Assembly (NCBI GenBank): GCA_964586775.1
Contig: CAZPJD010000230.1
Coordinates: 1 to 11,437 of the forward strand
Length of the DNA: 11,437 bases
From: JADLEX01 sp964586775
GTDB lineage: Bacteria > Lernaellota > Lernaellaia > JACKCT01
Direction of reading: 5' to 3'
The notes under the pieces are model-generated. The model saw nothing but the letters and a program-made list of their open reading frames with translations. It was not told where the DNA came from and made no database searches. Position numbers and translations under genes: made by a program. Positions 1 through 6,395 of this stretch are shown here, in pieces. Positions within the stretch are counted from its first letter, which is position 1. Every line of letters starts with the position of its first letter.

Positions 1-1
1 C

Positions 2-1183
2 AACAGCCGCGTCACGGGCTATCTTTTCTGCCGGTTGGAACGACGCCAGATCCACATCGGCGTCGACGAGGGCCGCGTGGTGGATGTGCGCACCAACTAC
101 GACCGGGAGGACGGTTTCGCCCGGTTTCTGATCAAGATTCAGAGAATCACCGCCGAGGACGCCCGGCGGGCTCAGGCGACTTTTCCGGTGCCCGACACCC
201 TCAAGCATCGCATCTTCGTCGACCTCGACATGATGTCCGAAGCCGATTTTGGCGATTCGTTACGTCGGTACTTCGCCATCAAGCTGCTGACCGCCTTCCA
301 GAGGTCATGGGACGGCGGGTTCTACGAGTTCCGCCCATGCACCATCAAGTCCGGCGTTCCGAGCGCCGCCAGCCTTCGAATCTGCGACTTCCTGAAATTT
401 GGTCTCAAGCGCAACGCCGCCGTGCGATGGGCGCTGCGCGACATGGAGCGCGAAGCGAAGGAACGTATGCTGCGCGTGAAGCGAACGCGGCGCTTCGACA
501 CCGTGGCGAGTCGCCTGGACCTCGATGTCGCTTCGATCGAGATGCTTTCGCGACTCGAGGGACGCACGCTGCGCGAACTCCGCCACGAACCGATGTACGA
601 CCCGGCCGACGCGGTCCATCTCGTCTTTCTCATGCTCGTCACCGGGGCGATGCGGCTCGGCCCTCGCGGCGCAGATTCCGCGGGCACGGCACTCGCCGAC
701 ATCCACGACGACGCGCCGTCGCTGCCCCTCGAAGCCGAAACCGAGGCGGACGTGCGCTATCTCGTCGAGCTTCAAAACGGGCAGAAGTGTTTCCACGACG
801 GGGACTACGTCGGGGCCTCCGCCCATCTGCGCGAGGCGATGGATCTCAACCGCCATTCTTCCGAGGCCATGGCCCTCATGGCATGGATCGTTTTTCGCAG
901 CGGTCGCCCCGGTCTACCCGCCGTACAGGAGGCGAAGGACCTGCTCAAGGAGGCCCTGACGCTCAATGACCGGAACGATCGCGCCCATTACTACCTGGGT
1001 TTGATTTTCAGGTCGGAGCACAAGTACAGTCTGGCGGCGGCGCACCTGCGCATGGCGTACGCGCTCAATCCGCTGAACGAGGACGCCGAGCTGCAGGTTC
1101 GCCAGACTCTGGAGAAATTGCAGCCGGATGGCGCCGACGACGCCTCGCCGACGTCGGCCTTTACGCCGGGTGCGTCGGGATAA
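2..1183 (+). CDS. DUF4388 (PATAN-like) and TPR protein, 5' end missing
   Basis: The frame is open from base 2 with no stop before 1183, so the gene starts upstream of the window. A TTG at 35 is in frame but lies inside a conserved strand, so I do not take it as the start. The visible 393 residues begin inside a DUF4388 domain: TGYLFCRLERRQIHIG followed by VDEGRVVDVRTN fits the family's 'TG-L-hydrophobic ... hydrophobic-G-hydrophobic-V' core. The segment near residues 85-120 (FAIKLLTAFQ, then WDGGFYEFRP) fits its closing 'K-F-W-G-F-F' pattern. A helical linker follows. TPR-type repeats occupy about residues 251-376, for example AHYYLGLIFRSEHKYSLAAA and MAYALNPLNEDAE. No signal peptide or membrane segment is visible in this part, so I expect a cytoplasmic protein. 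DUF4388 proteins are linked to signalling and surface motility in deltaproteobacteria-like bacteria; the exact role here is unknown. The hydrolase gene follows after 51 bp on the same strand. Confidence 0.8.
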   Translation, partial: NSRVTGYLFCRLERRQIHIGVDEGRVVDVRTNYDREDGFARFLIKIQRITAEDARRAQATFPVPDTLKHRIFVDLDMMSEADFGDSLRRYFAIKLLTAFQRSWDGGFYEFRPCTIKSGVPSAASLRICDFLKFGLKRNAAVRWALRDMEREAKERMLRVKRTRRFDTVASRLDLDVASIEMLSRLEGRTLRELRHEPMYDPADAVHLVFLMLVTGAMRLGPRGADSAGTALADIHDDAPSLPLEAETEADVRYLVELQNGQKCFHDGDYVGASAHLREAMDLNRHSSEAMALMAWIVFRSGRPGLPAVQEAKDLLKEALTLNDRNDRAHYYLGLIFRSEHKYSLAAAHLRMAYALNPLNEDAELQVRQTLEKLQPDGADDASPTSAFTPGASG

Positions 1184-1234
1184 CGGGTTCGGCCCGCGGC
1201 TCAGCTGATATCCATTGATTTCGGGAGGACGGCG

Positions 1235-2365
1235 GTGTTCTGGGTCAAACTGATTCTTCTGATCGCGTTCGTTTTCGCACTCGTTCCCACGATCGCGTAT
1301 GTTGTCGGCCGATTCCTGCGCATCGACCGGCGCGCCGACGTCACGCACCACGTCCGCACGGCGGACGGCTGGACACTCGCGCTGCACGAATACCGCCCCG
1401 CGCCGGACGCGCCAAAACGCGACGAGCCGGTGCTGTGCTGCCATGGGCTCGGCGGCAATCGCGTTGGGTTCGACTTTTCCGACCGCACCAGCATGGCGCG
1501 CGCGCTGGCGTCGCGCGGTCATCGAGTCTTTTTGCTGGAGCTTCGCGGCGCGGGCGAGTCGGAAACGCCGATTTTCTATGACACCCCGCGATGGAAGTGG
1601 AACTTCGACACCTACGTCGATGTCGACGCGCCCGCCGCCATCGACGCCGTGCTCGCCGTCACCGGCGCGAAGAAACTGCACTGGGTCGGTCACTCGATGG
1701 GCGGTATGATCGGATACTGCGTGACGCAGGGGCCGCGCGGCGACCGGCTGGCGTCGCTCGTCACGATGGGGAGCCCGGGTTCGTTCGCGCACGCCGAAAA
1801 GGCGCTGGTGATTCGCCCCGTGGTATCGCACCTCAAGGCGGTTTATCTGGCTCAGATTTCGCAGCTCTTCGCGCCGCTCATCGAATACATCCCCAAGGTG
1901 CAGCGCTGGACGGGCAACGAGAACCTGCTGCCCGGCGACTACGCCAAGTCCTTCGCCAATCTCCAGAGCAACATTCCGATGACGCTGCTGTTGCAGTTCG
2001 GCGAATTCGCAAGCCATCGCACCGTGCGTTCGTACGACGGCCGCGATTTTCTCGCCGGGCTCGCGAACGTCACCGTGCCGTATTTGTGCATCGGCGCGGA
2101 AAACGACTACACGATTCCGCCGTCGTCGGTTCAGGTCATTCACGACGCGATGGGAACGGCGAACAAGCGGCTCCATATCGTCGGGCCATCGAACGGTACG
2201 CGCGGGCGTTACGGCCATCTGACGATGCTCATCGGCCGCGATGCCGCCGACGAACTTTATCCGGTGGTCTTCGAGTGGCTCGAATCGGGGTGGAAAGCCG
2301 CGCAAAAGCCGAAGCCCGAATCAAAGCCCGCCCGCGCGAAGAAGCCCGCCAAGCCGAAGGGTTGA
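1235..2365 (+). CDS. membrane-anchored alpha/beta hydrolase
   Basis: This is a 376-residue alpha/beta-hydrolase-fold protein, probably an esterase or lipase of unknown substrate. A GTG start at 1235 is supported by GGGAGG at 1223-1228, 6 bases upstream. Residues 4-25 form one hydrophobic segment with little n-region, best read as a membrane anchor. The oxyanion region is CHGLGG (residues 69-74). The nucleophile elbow is GHSMGG, with Ser154. The acid is probably Asp291 in GAENDYTIPP, and the base His328 in RYGHLTML, so the triad looks complete. The last about 25 residues are a Lys/Pro/Ala-rich tail after the fold ends. It shares orientation with the DUF4388 gene (51-bp gap) and may be co-transcribed. 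Its stop lies 3 bp from the stop of the opposing TPR gene, so no terminator fits between them. The fold and triad are clear; the substrate is not. Confidence 0.9.
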   Translation: MFWVKLILLIAFVFALVPTIAYVVGRFLRIDRRADVTHHVRTADGWTLALHEYRPAPDAPKRDEPVLCCHGLGGNRVGFDFSDRTSMARALASRGHRVFLLELRGAGESETPIFYDTPRWKWNFDTYVDVDAPAAIDAVLAVTGAKKLHWVGHSMGGMIGYCVTQGPRGDRLASLVTMGSPGSFAHAEKALVIRPVVSHLKAVYLAQISQLFAPLIEYIPKVQRWTGNENLLPGDYAKSFANLQSNIPMTLLLQFGEFASHRTVRSYDGRDFLAGLANVTVPYLCIGAENDYTIPPSSVQVIHDAMGTANKRLHIVGPSNGTRGRYGHLTMLIGRDAADELYPVVFEWLESGWKAAQKPKPESKPARAKKPAKPKG

Positions 2366-2368
2366 GTC

Positions 2369-4516
2369 CTACTTGTATTCGGGGTGCGCGGCGCGAAACG
2401 CGTCCGCGCTCGTCTTGCGCTCGAAGAGCTCGGCGACCGCGATCGCCGTGGCGCGGTGCGTCTCGGGCAGATTCGCCGCGATCCACGGTTTCCAGTCGGT
2501 CAGGTCGAGCGCGGGATTCACGATGGGCGGGTCCCTGAGCGAATAACGAATGTATTCACCCGCGTAGTCGGCCCGGTCGGTCCAGAAGCCCCAGACGATC
2601 TGCAGGAACCGTAGCTTCTCTTCGATCGCCCGCGTCTTCTGGAGCGGATGCGCCTCGTTGAAGTAGTAGTTCACGAGGTCGGGATTGTCCTTCAGGTAGA
2701 GCGACACCTCGGCGAGGCCAGCCACGCACAGGCTGTTTTGGGCGCTGATGCCGAACGAGTAGTTGTAGAACGACTTGGCCAGCTCCCACTGCTTCGCCTC
2801 GTGAAAGCGCGTCGCCGCGAAGAGCGCGACCTTGGAGTCGGAAAACGTCGAGGTCGCCTGCATCAATACGCCCGCGGCCTTCTGCCATTCGCCGCGTTTC
2901 AGGTACAGGTCGCCGAGCGCCACCATCGGCGGCGAGTATCGGCCGAGCGAACCCAGCGACGATTCGTAGAGCGAGATCGCCGCGTCGAAGTCGCCGTCCT
3001 GCACGAGTCGGCCGCCCACCGCCATCACCATCGTGCGCCGATCGTCCTGGCTCTTGTACGGCAGCGCGCGGCGCACGGCGTCCACCGCCGAGCCGAGTCG
3101 GTTGTGCTTTTTGGCAAACGCGAGAAAACGCGCGACGTCGGACTCCTTGACGCCGCTCTCGGCGTCGATCGCGTCGGCGTAGGCGGCGAACGCCCCGTCG
3201 ATGTCGCCCGCCATTTCGCGCGCCATGGCCTCGAGGCGCAGCGTGTCGGGGTCGGCGGTGGTCAGACCGCGCGCGGTCTGAAACGCCGCGATGGCCCCGG
3301 CGTAGTCCTTCTTGCGGTAGCGCAGCGAACCCACGATCCGCCAGATGCCGGCGTCGTTCGGCGATTCCTCGAGCGCCGTCGCCAGAATCTTCTCGGCCTC
3401 CTCGATCTGCCCCGCGCGCTCGTACGCCGCGCCCAGGCGCTTGCGGAGTTCGGGGTCGCCCGGGCTCGCCTCGACGAGCCGCCTGAGCACTTCGGCCGCC
3501 CGCGCGAAGTTCTCCGCCTTTTCGTGATACTCGGCGAGCGCGAACTGGCCCTCGAAGGTCGGCGCGGCGGCCTCGGCCTTTTCCTGAAACGTCGCCGCCT
3601 CGGCAAAGCGCTCTTCCTGCGCGAGCGAGTTCACGAGGGCGGCGTACTCGTTAAATCCGCGCGGATCGAGGCGCTGCGCGTCGATGAGCGCCTCGGCCGC
3701 GGAGCCGTAGCGTTCGTTGCGATAGTGCCAACTCCCGATCATCAGGTAGTAGAACGGCGAGCGCGCCCCGGCGGCCACCGCTCGTTCGAGATACAGATAG
3801 GCGAGATCCTCATCGTTTGCCGCGAACGCGCACATCGCCGCCTCGGCGTAGGTCCCCGCGTCGGCGTATTGCATCTCGGTCGCCTGCCGGAACCACAGGA
3901 GCGCCGTCTCCAGATCGCCGGACGCCTGATAAATCCACGCGATGCGCCGGATGGGGTGCGTGTCGGTGGGATCGGCGTTCACCGCCGCGGCAAGGAACCC
4001 GAGCGCCTGATCGACGTTGCCGCTCTGATACGCGCGGGCCGACTGATCCATCGCCACCTTCGCCGCGGGGGTCGAGTCTCGGTCCAGAAACTCCTGCACC
4101 GTCCACGACGCCGCGTCGCACGCGCGGCCCGAGCCGGCGTCCACCGGGCGGCTCGCGTATTCGGTCGAAAAGCTTTTCCCGCTCACTCCCAGCGTCAGGA
4201 CGAGCGGCGGATTGCCGCCGCGAAGCTCCATCACGAGCAGTCGGTCGAGCTTTTTTTCCTTCGCGAACTTGTAGAGCGAGTAGCGATCCATCTTTTCGGG
4301 CTTGGCGACGCGCTCGATCGCGGCCGCCGGATGGTCCTCGAACACCTTCACCACGCACTCGGCCACGTCGTCGGTGGAGTAGCCGTACATGCCCTTGTGT
4401 TCGACGAAGAGGCCGATGCGCGCGCGGGTGTCTTCCGGCGAATCCGCAAACGCAGGTACAGCGCAAATGGCAACGATCGCGGCCGCGAGCGCGGCGATGC
4501 CAAGACGATTCAGCAT
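2369..4516 (-). CDS. exported TPR-repeat protein
   Basis: The product has 715 residues. A Sec-type signal peptide spans residues 1-24: basic start MLNR, hydrophobic core, likely cleavage AFA|DS. Residues about 30-145 form a small alpha/beta region (LGVSGKSF and LDRLLVMELRG are strand-like) that I cannot assign; it loosely recalls the small domain of CsgG/TolB-type envelope proteins. From about 153 to 640 there are many TPR-like helical pairs, for example RIAWIYQASGDLETALLWF, GAAYERAGQIEEAEKILATA and GSLRYRKKDYAGAIAAFQTA. The C-terminus has no anchor. It is probably periplasmic or outer-envelope, acting as an assembly or binding scaffold. The ATG at 4516 overlaps the upstream PP-loop gene by 7 nt (ATGCTGA), and I see only a weak Shine-Dalgarno, so translation probably depends on coupling. 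No terminator is visible beyond the stop, which faces the hydrolase stop. Confidence 0.88.
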   Translation of the reverse strand: MLNRLGIAALAAAIVAICAVPAFADSPEDTRARIGLFVEHKGMYGYSTDDVAECVVKVFEDHPAAAIERVAKPEKMDRYSLYKFAKEKKLDRLLVMELRGGNPPLVLTLGVSGKSFSTEYASRPVDAGSGRACDAASWTVQEFLDRDSTPAAKVAMDQSARAYQSGNVDQALGFLAAAVNADPTDTHPIRRIAWIYQASGDLETALLWFRQATEMQYADAGTYAEAAMCAFAANDEDLAYLYLERAVAAGARSPFYYLMIGSWHYRNERYGSAAEALIDAQRLDPRGFNEYAALVNSLAQEERFAEAATFQEKAEAAAPTFEGQFALAEYHEKAENFARAAEVLRRLVEASPGDPELRKRLGAAYERAGQIEEAEKILATALEESPNDAGIWRIVGSLRYRKKDYAGAIAAFQTARGLTTADPDTLRLEAMAREMAGDIDGAFAAYADAIDAESGVKESDVARFLAFAKKHNRLGSAVDAVRRALPYKSQDDRRTMVMAVGGRLVQDGDFDAAISLYESSLGSLGRYSPPMVALGDLYLKRGEWQKAAGVLMQATSTFSDSKVALFAATRFHEAKQWELAKSFYNYSFGISAQNSLCVAGLAEVSLYLKDNPDLVNYYFNEAHPLQKTRAIEEKLRFLQIVWGFWTDRADYAGEYIRYSLRDPPIVNPALDLTDWKPWIAANLPETHRATAIAVAELFERKTSADAFRAAHPEYK

Positions 4517-5361
4517 GACTTCGTGTGCGGGTATGGATCGGTGCGCGTGTGCTGGGCGCGGTTGGCGGCGACGAGGGCGTCGAAATCGAGGCCCTTCTCG
4601 GCGATCTTGCGGCGCACGATGCCGTCGATCACCTCGGCTTTGTCCATGATGTATCGGCCCACATTGCTTTCGTCATAGGTCGTGTGCCAATCGAAAAACA
4701 CGTCGCCGAGATGCTGGAAACACGGGATGCAGATGGGCTGCACGCCGTGGACGCCGCGCCGGAACCGGTAGCCGATCCACATGCCCAGATCCTTGAGCAG
4801 CGCGCGCTCGGCCTGTTTGTCGATGCCCATCTCCAGCAGCGGCGCGCGGTATTCGATGCCGTAGCGCCAGTAGATGTCCGACATCGCCTGGCGAGTCACC
4901 GGCATCGACATCACCGCGTATTCGCCGCCTACGCTGGAGCAGATCGCCGTGCGCGGGATGGAATGTTCCAGGCAACGCACGGCGATGTTCGTCAGCATGC
5001 CGAGGTGGCAACCCAGGCACCAGATCGCGTGGCCGCCGTAGGGCTTCCAGTCTTTGATGAGCGATCGCCCCGTGATCTCGTTGAACACGTCGGTCTGATT
5101 GACGATGACGTGGTTCACGCGCGATTCGCCGAAGATGCGTCCCAGGTCGCGGGCGTGGCGCTCCGAGAGCTGCGGCCACAGGTTCCCGTAGTTGTGGTGC
5201 ATCGTGTAGAGGTAGATGCCGCCTGTGTATTTGCGCCCGAAGATATAGGCGACGGCGGTGGAGTCGAGACCTCCCGAATAGGCGATGTTGAACGCCCCGG
5301 GCTCGGTTTCGGCCCAGAACCGGTCGAGTTTTTCGTACAGGACCTTTCGCACCACGTCCAT
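4510..5361 (-). CDS. PP-loop ATPase with two CxxC motifs (TtcA/TtuA-like layout)
   Basis: This 283-residue protein has the PP-loop signature SGGLDS at residues 29-34, after the strand FNIAY. That is the ATP-pyrophosphate site of the adenylating N-type ATPase superfamily (tRNA thiolases, QueC, TilS, LarE, GMP synthase). Two cysteine pairs follow: CLGC (Cys115, Cys118) and CIPC (Cys211, Cys214). The CxxC about 85 residues after the PP-loop and a second Cys about 93 residues later match the order and spacing of TtcA/TtuA, which bind [4Fe-4S] there and thiolate tRNA. The usual 'G-H-x-x-D-D' region is replaced by CSSVGGEYAV (141-150), so it is not an orthodox TtcA. The ATG at 5361 has AGGA about 11 bases upstream. 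It is the first gene of a two-gene unit with the exported TPR protein. ATP-dependent adenylation is likely; the substrate is unknown. Confidence 0.85.
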   Translation of the reverse strand: MDVVRKVLYEKLDRFWAETEPGAFNIAYSGGLDSTAVAYIFGRKYTGGIYLYTMHHNYGNLWPQLSERHARDLGRIFGESRVNHVIVNQTDVFNEITGRSLIKDWKPYGGHAIWCLGCHLGMLTNIAVRCLEHSIPRTAICSSVGGEYAVMSMPVTRQAMSDIYWRYGIEYRAPLLEMGIDKQAERALLKDLGMWIGYRFRRGVHGVQPICIPCFQHLGDVFFDWHTTYDESNVGRYIMDKAEVIDGIVRRKIAEKGLDFDALVAANRAQHTRTDPYPHTKSC

Positions 5362-5467
5362 GGCGACCGCGTTCCTCGAAAAAGTCGCGCGAACCTAGCA
5401 CGCGCCCGTCCGCGCGATCAAGGCGCGGCGGCGCTCGACGGGTTGACGATTTGATCGGCCATTCGGA

Positions 5468-5485
5468 TTTGAACGCATCTTCAAA
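5468..5485. promoter_or_regulatory. inverted repeat upstream of the TetR-family gene
   Basis: TTTGAA and TTCAAA arms (6 of 6 complementary) are separated by 6 bases, in the 209-bp gap between the divergent PP-loop and TetR genes and 86 bp before the TetR start. TTGAAC at 5469 or TTGACG at 5443 could serve as a -35, but neither has a good -10. This could be an autoregulatory operator, but arms this short occur by chance. The rest of the gap (5362-5570) holds no gene I can support. Confidence 0.25.
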
Positions 5486-5570
5486 ACGTCTTTACACGAG
5501 GGCGCATCTCTCCCAAGATGCCGATTCCGAACCGGCGGGCGGTCGGTTCGCGGTTTTTCGGGAAATTGCG

Positions 5571-6215
5571 ATGCCCAAGACCACCTTTGGTCAATTGCCC
5601 GACCGGCAGCGAAAGAAGATCGTCAAGGTCTGCACGCGGCTTTTCGCGGAGCACGGATTCGCGCACACCAGTCTGAAGATGATCAACAAGGATCTGCGCG
5701 TCGCGGACGGCTACCTCTACTACTATTTCGACGGCAAGGAAGACCTGACGAAGTGGGCGATCGAAAGCGGTCTTGAGATCGCCCAGCAGCATTTCGAAAC
5801 GCACGTGCTCGAAAAAAAGCCCGCGGGGCTTTACGATTTCTACAAGCTCGCGGTTCTGCAGGGCGTGCGTTTCATCCGGGACTATCCCGATCTGTATGGG
5901 GCGTATTCGCAGCTCGTCAACGAACCGAATCTGCCGCTCGCCGATTGGCTGGCCGAAAAAATCGCGTGGATCGACGGGTACTACCGGGACGCGATCGTGC
6001 GCGAGATCGCCGAGGGACGCGTGCGTTCGGATTTGCCGCCCGAGCTGGTCGTCATGCTCTTCGATGTCGTGAATACACGAATTCAGGAGTTCGTCTTCCG
6101 GCCCGAGCTCGACCCCATCGGTGTCGCGTCGATGGAGGAGGAGGCTCTGGCGGAACTGGTCGACAAACTGATCGCGGTTTTTCGCCGGGGGCTTCGTCCC
6201 GCGCCGGGGGCGTGA
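5571..6215 (+). CDS. TetR/AcrR-family transcriptional regulator
   Basis: I place the start at ATG 5571 (214 residues), 6 bases after GGGAA. The frame stays open upstream to a TTG at 5451, but those 40 residues have no family resemblance, while the protein from 5571 begins like a TetR protein. Residues about 11-57 form the DNA-binding domain: RQRKKIVKVCTRLFAEHGF, then TSLKMINKDLRVADGYLYYY and FDGKEDL. This is the helix-turn-helix with the typical 'G-x-x-Y-x-Y-F-x-x-K-x-x-L' ending. The remainder is the variable all-helical ligand-binding and dimer domain, rich in aromatics (YDFYKLAVLQGVRF, DYPDLYGAYSQL). The next gene on the same strand encodes an outer-membrane barrel whose promoter contains a perfect inverted repeat, so that gene is the likeliest target. 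The ligand cannot be read from sequence. Divergent orientation to the PP-loop gene leaves that gene as an alternative target. Confidence 0.9.
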   Translation: MPKTTFGQLPDRQRKKIVKVCTRLFAEHGFAHTSLKMINKDLRVADGYLYYYFDGKEDLTKWAIESGLEIAQQHFETHVLEKKPAGLYDFYKLAVLQGVRFIRDYPDLYGAYSQLVNEPNLPLADWLAEKIAWIDGYYRDAIVREIAEGRVRSDLPPELVVMLFDVVNTRIQEFVFRPELDPIGVASMEEEALAELVDKLIAVFRRGLRPAPGA

Positions 6216-6234
6216 GCGGAGAAAGCGACCAAAA

Positions 6235-6257
6235 AACGCGCGTTTCGAGGGCGCGTT
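6235..6257 (-). terminator. stem-loop with a T-run on the minus strand
   Basis: AACGCGC (6235-6241) pairs perfectly with GCGCGTT (6251-6257) around a 9-base loop, 19 bp after the TetR stop. Six A's at 6231-6236 give a U-run only when read on the minus strand. As a plus-strand terminator for the TetR gene it lacks a U-tract. It would stop minus-strand (antisense) transcripts, but no minus-strand gene ends here, so its role is uncertain. Confidence 0.35.
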
Positions 6258-6263
6258 ACAAAC

Positions 6264-6292
6264 TTGACGCTCACGTGGAAACCACGTTAAAT
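6264..6292 (+). promoter_or_regulatory. sigma70-like promoter with operator for the outer-membrane barrel gene
   Basis: TTGACG (6264-6269, 5 of 6 to the -35 consensus) lies exactly 17 bases before TTAAAT (6287-6292, 4 of 6 to the -10). Between them sits the perfect inverted repeat ACGTGG-AAA-CCACGT (6273-6287), whose last base is the first base of the -10. A repressor bound there would block RNA polymerase, the usual position for a TetR-type operator. Transcription would start near 6299, leaving a leader of about 97 nt to the chosen GTG start. Confidence 0.6.
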
Positions 6293-6306
6293 CACGCGGG
6301 CGCAAG

Positions 6307-6329
6307 CGGCGGCTCCACATGCGCCGCCG
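6307..6329 (+). other. GC-rich hairpin in the leader of the barrel gene
   Basis: CGGCGGC (6307-6313) pairs with GCCGCCG (6323-6329) over a 9-base loop, a few bases after the predicted start of transcription. There is no U-run, so it is not an intrinsic terminator. A 5' hairpin here could protect the mRNA from decay, as in some outer-membrane protein mRNAs, or could simply reflect high GC. Confidence 0.35.
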
Positions 6330-6395
6330 GTCGTCCCAAGTCGGCATTCGATTCGGTGGGAAATGAGTCCGCGCACGTCGGACGAGGGGGAATCC

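Noticed and set aside
914..2305. 463-codon open frame on the minus strand opposite the hydrolase
   Set aside because: It overlaps a hydrolase with an intact catalytic triad, is Arg-rich, and has no family signature.
2648..4678. 676-codon open frame on the plus strand opposite the TPR gene
   Set aside because: It is antisense to a convincing signal-peptide/TPR protein. Its translation is Arg/Val/Gly/His-rich without any domain, as expected for shadow frames in high-GC DNA.
5451..5570. Longer TetR protein starting at TTG 5451
   Set aside because: The 40 extra residues have no TetR resemblance, cover the likely promoter region, and lack a Shine-Dalgarno, while ATG 5571 gives a standard TetR N-terminus.
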